In this document: piece by piece, positions 21,909 through 24,329 of the stretch
How positions within the stretch are numbered: position 1 is the first letter of the stretch
Layout of the letters: every line of letters starts with the position of its first letter
Source: an uncultured Alistipes sp.
GTDB taxonomy: Bacteria; Bacteroidota; Bacteroidia; Bacteroidales; Rikenellaceae
Direction of reading: 5' to 3'
Length of the DNA stretch: 24,329 nucleotides
NCBI GenBank assembly: GCA_947178455.1
Contig: CAMWYI010000006.1
Coordinates: 1 to 24,329 of the forward strand
Translations under genes and position numbers: made by a program
Notes under the pieces: model-generated
What the model saw: only the letters and a program-made list of their open reading frames with translations
What the model was told of the DNA's origin: nothing
Databases searched by the model: none

Positions 21909-22569
21909 TCCCACGCCCGACCAGACGTTCGAGCTCGCAGGCGACACATTTATTAAAGCGCTGGATTACAGCAAGGCCTTGCAGGCAACGGGCCGCGTCG
22001 AAGAAGCCTGCAACGAACGCTACCGCGCCGTCCAGCAGCTGGAAGAACTGCTGCCCGACAACGAGGAAATCAACCTCGAATGGAACCACCGCAACTCGCG
22101 GGCGGCATTGGAACTGGTCGAGGCATCGGCTATCGACCACTTTCTGATAAACGATTTCGAGATGTCGGCGGCCCTGCTCGAATTGCTGTTGGAACTCGAC
22201 CCCGAAGACCATTTGGAGGCGTGCGAGCTGCTGGCATTCGACTACTTGGCGATGGACGAGCACGAATCGTTCGACGAGGTAATCAACGACTTGTCGGACA
22301 AGAGTGCCGCACGCGTCGTATTGTTATTGTGGTCGGCTCACCGGCGCGAGGGTCGGTTGCCCGACGGCGAGTTGCGACGGTTCAAAGAACGGTTCGCGCC
22401 CTATTACGCCGAATTTACGGCAGCGGAGCATCCCGCCGATGCCGCCTACCTGCGCGACATCGAGAGCGAACGGCCGTCCCTCGCGGCGCAGGCGCGCGAA
22501 TTGTGGCTGCGCACCGAAAATCTGTGGGCTTTGTGGCCCGATTTCATCGAAGCCTTGCGGCAGAGCTGA
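21889..22569 (+). CDS. Helical-repeat (TPR-like) cytoplasmic protein
   Basis: A 226-residue acidic protein, all helical, without signal peptide or membrane segments. Helix pairs such as FIKALDYSKALQATGRVEEA (about 21-40) and FEMSAALLELLLELDPEDHL (about 89-108) have TPR-like spacing and small/large residue pattern, so a protein-binding scaffold is likely. No catalytic motif is seen. Its ATG lies inside the end of the CstA gene (20-base overlap in another frame), so translation is probably coupled. A role linked to the transporter is possible but unproven. Confidence 0.75.
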   Translation: MQKTALNPTPDQTFELAGDTFIKALDYSKALQATGRVEEACNERYRAVQQLEELLPDNEEINLEWNHRNSRAALELVEASAIDHFLINDFEMSAALLELLLELDPEDHLEACELLAFDYLAMDEHESFDEVINDLSDKSAARVVLLLWSAHRREGRLPDGELRRFKERFAPYYAEFTAAEHPADAAYLRDIESERPSLAAQARELWLRTENLWALWPDFIEALRQS

Positions 22570-22597
22570 CCCGCCGATCCCGACGAATCTGTCCCTA

Positions 22598-22633
22598 AAA
22601 CAAGAGGTCGTACGTTTGTGCGACCTCTTGTTT
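22598..22633. terminator. Bidirectional terminator between convergent genes
   Basis: AAACAAGAGGTCG (22598-22610) pairs perfectly with CGACCTCTTGTTT (22621-22633) across a ten-base loop. It lies between the stop at 22569 (plus) and the stop at 22653 (minus) and can serve both. Confidence 0.85.
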
Positions 22634-22652
22634 CGTATATTCCGACACGCGG

Positions 22653-24329
22653 TTACTCCTCGTCCGTGTCGGTGTAGGCTTTCAGTAATTTGTCTTGGAC
22701 ATCTGCCGGGACTTGCTCGTAGGAAGCGAACTTCATGGTATAGGTCGCCGAACCCGAAGTCAACGACGACAACGAAGTCGAATAACGATACAATTCGGCC
22801 AACGGCACCAAAGCGTTCAGCCGGTCGAATCCCTTGTCCGATTCCATGCCGGCAATCATCGCGCGACGGTTCTGCAAGTCGCTCATCACGGCCCCCATGT
22901 ACTCCGACGGCACGAGCACCTCGACGTTGTAAATCGGCTCCATGATTTTGGGCCCGGCATTGCGGAACGCCTCCTTGAATGCGTTGCGGGCGGCCAATTT
23001 GAACGAAATTTCGTTCGAATCTACGGGGTGCATCTTGCCGTCGTAGACCACGACGCGGATGTCGCGGGCATAGGAACCCGTCAGCGGGCCCTCGTCCATC
23101 TTCTCCATGATGCCTTTCAAGATAGCGGGCATGAAGCGCGCGTCGATAGCACCGCCCACAATCGCCGAATAAAACTGCAATTTGCCGCCCCACGCCAAAT
23201 CGTACTCCTCTTTCGTCTTGACGTTCACGACCAAATCGCCCTTGCCCGGCACCTTGTAGTTTTTCGGTTCCGGCATGCCGTCGTAGTAGGGTTCGATGAT
23301 GAGGTGCACCTCGCCGAACTGACCCGCACCGCCCGACTGTTTCTTGTGACGATAGTCGGCCTGCGCTACCTTCGTGATAGTCTCGCGATAGGGAATCTTC
23401 GGTGCGATGTATTCGTAGTCGAGTTTGTTTTCGGTTGCGATGCGGCGGCGCAGGATGTTCAGATGATGCTCGCCCTGACCCTGAATAATGGTCTGTTTCA
23501 GCTCTTTGGAGTACTCCACCAAAATGGTCGGGTCTTCGTAGCGGGCATCGGCCAGCAGTTTGCCCAATTTCTCCTCGTCGTTCTGCTCTTTGGCTTTGAC
23601 GGCCGCCCGATAACGCGGTTCGGGGAACACGATCGGCGCAATGGTCACCGGTTCCGACGGAGCCGCCAGCGTGTCGTTCGTGCGCGTGCCTTTGAGTTTC
23701 ACCGTGCAGCCGATGTCGCCCGCCGACAACTCCGTCACCTTGATGCGATTCTTGCCCGCGACGGCGAACAGCTGCGAAATTTTCTCCTTGTTGCCCGTGC
23801 GGGTGTTGACCAACTCGGTGCCCTCGGCGATGCGGCCGCGAATGACACGGAAATAGGTGATTTCACCGATATGCTGTTCGATTTGGCTCTTGAAAACGAA
23901 CGCTACGGCCGGTGCTTCGGCATCGGCGTCGACCTCTCGGTCCTCGACCGTGCGGAATTTCGGGGCTTTCAGCGGGCCCGGAGCCACGTTGATGACAAAC
24001 TCCATGAGGCGTTTCGTGCCGATGTCGCGTTTGCCGCTCGCGCAGAAAATCGGCATCACCTCGCGTTTCGACAGCCCGATTTTCAGACCGGCCCGGATGT
24101 CGTCCTGCGTCAGCGTCCCTCGTTCGAAATAGAGCTCCATGAGCGCCTCGTCGTGTTCGGCCGCCATTTCGACCAGTTCGCGGTTGAGCTGCTGGGCCCG
24201 CTCCATCTCTTCGGCCGGAATTTCCAGCTCCTCGCGGTGTCCGTCGTTGTCCTTGAAGCGGTACATCTTCATCAACAGCACGTCGATGAAAGCGTTGAAC
24301 TCCGGCCCCTGATTGACGGGATACTGCAC
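22653..24329 (-). CDS. Elongation factor G-like protein (EF-G2 type), C-terminal part
   Basis: Translation factor of the EF-G family, cut by the right edge. 559 codons remain including the stop, and the N-terminal GTPase motifs lie outside. Visible parts: the end of the G domain/G' region with NAFIDVLLMKMYRF and the AASGKRDIG-like CASGKRDIG; domain II with VFKSQIEQHIGEITYFRVI; domain III with QGQGEHHLNILRRRI; domain IV with KKQSGGAGQFGEVHL; domain V with EVLVPSEYMGAVMSDLQNRR and GFDRLNALVPLAELYRYSTS. The MKMYRF insert, the YDGMPEPKNYKVPGK segment and GGAGQFGEVH in place of GGRGQYGHV suggest the divergent EF-G2 paralogue of Bacteroidota rather than the housekeeping factor. A role under carbon starvation or stress would be inference. 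The first base of the frame is at the window edge, so the apparent GTG start is an artefact. Confidence 0.85.
   Translation of the reverse strand: MQYPVNQGPEFNAFIDVLLMKMYRFKDNDGHREELEIPAEEMERAQQLNRELVEMAAEHDEALMELYFERGTLTQDDIRAGLKIGLSKREVMPIFCASGKRDIGTKRLMEFVINVAPGPLKAPKFRTVEDREVDADAEAPAVAFVFKSQIEQHIGEITYFRVIRGRIAEGTELVNTRTGNKEKISQLFAVAGKNRIKVTELSAGDIGCTVKLKGTRTNDTLAAPSEPVTIAPIVFPEPRYRAAVKAKEQNDEEKLGKLLADARYEDPTILVEYSKELKQTIIQGQGEHHLNILRRRIATENKLDYEYIAPKIPYRETITKVAQADYRHKKQSGGAGQFGEVHLIIEPYYDGMPEPKNYKVPGKGDLVVNVKTKEEYDLAWGGKLQFYSAIVGGAIDARFMPAILKGIMEKMDEGPLTGSYARDIRVVVYDGKMHPVDSNEISFKLAARNAFKEAFRNAGPKIMEPIYNVEVLVPSEYMGAVMSDLQNRRAMIAGMESDKGFDRLNALVPLAELYRYSTSLSSLTSGSATYTMKFASYEQVPADVQDKLLKAYTDTDEE

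Overview
The window looks like chromosomal DNA of a Bacteroidota gut bacterium, most likely a GC-rich Rikenellaceae such as Alistipes. This is an inference from protein families (a DUF4924-type protein, DUF4369-TlpA, PiT-PhoU fusion, EF-G2-like factor, an OmpA-family porin with tandem low-complexity linker) and from several promoters of the Bacteroidota type (TTTG, 18-22 bases, TAnnTTTG). Both ends are cut inside genes: a B12-dependent ribonucleotide reductase at the left and an EF-G-like factor at the right.

Layout. 1-1472: 3' part of nrdJ. 1473-2291: no protein gene, but repeat modules, a long imperfect hairpin and a convincing structured small RNA on the minus strand with its own promoter and terminator. 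2292-3485: OmpA-family protein. 3486-4076: terminator, repeat copy and a run of hairpins. 4077-6879 (minus): coaD, lpxD and a thioredoxin-fold lipoprotein, with an orphan phage-like small membrane protein upstream (6925-7518). 7519-8260: another repeat copy. 8261-11839: PiT phosphate transporter with PhoU-like tail, a periplasmic double TonB_C protein and a DUF4924-like protein. 11840-12154: repeat copy. Then rpmH (minus, 53 aa) diverges from murA.

13831-16412 is an AT-rich three-gene cassette wedged with almost no spacer between murA and thymidine kinase: Dam-type methylase, DpnII-type endonuclease and DpnA-type methylase, i.e. a GATC restriction-modification system in the order M-R-M2. GATC itself is strikingly rare in the rest of the window. 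After tdk comes a NarL-type response regulator, then a second AT-rich accessory stretch (17794-20234) with a small unknown protein and two tandem paralogous beta-barrel-like proteins behind a long leader, bounded by a tRNA-Thr(CGT). A CstA-family transporter, an overlapping helical-repeat protein and the EF-G2-like gene complete the window.

The most unusual feature is a family of composite intergenic repeats (four main copies at 1473-1710, 3591-3859, 7891-8170, 11884-12088) built from shuffled modules: small hairpins with a constant TTAAGAA core but interchangeable stems, a larger GC-rich double hairpin whose stems covary between copies, and a U-tract module (TTTTATTAGCGC or TTTTAGGCGCG) that directly follows stem-loops. 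Two copies also carry a 39-base nearly perfect inverted repeat that brackets the 3.6-7.9 kb gene block.
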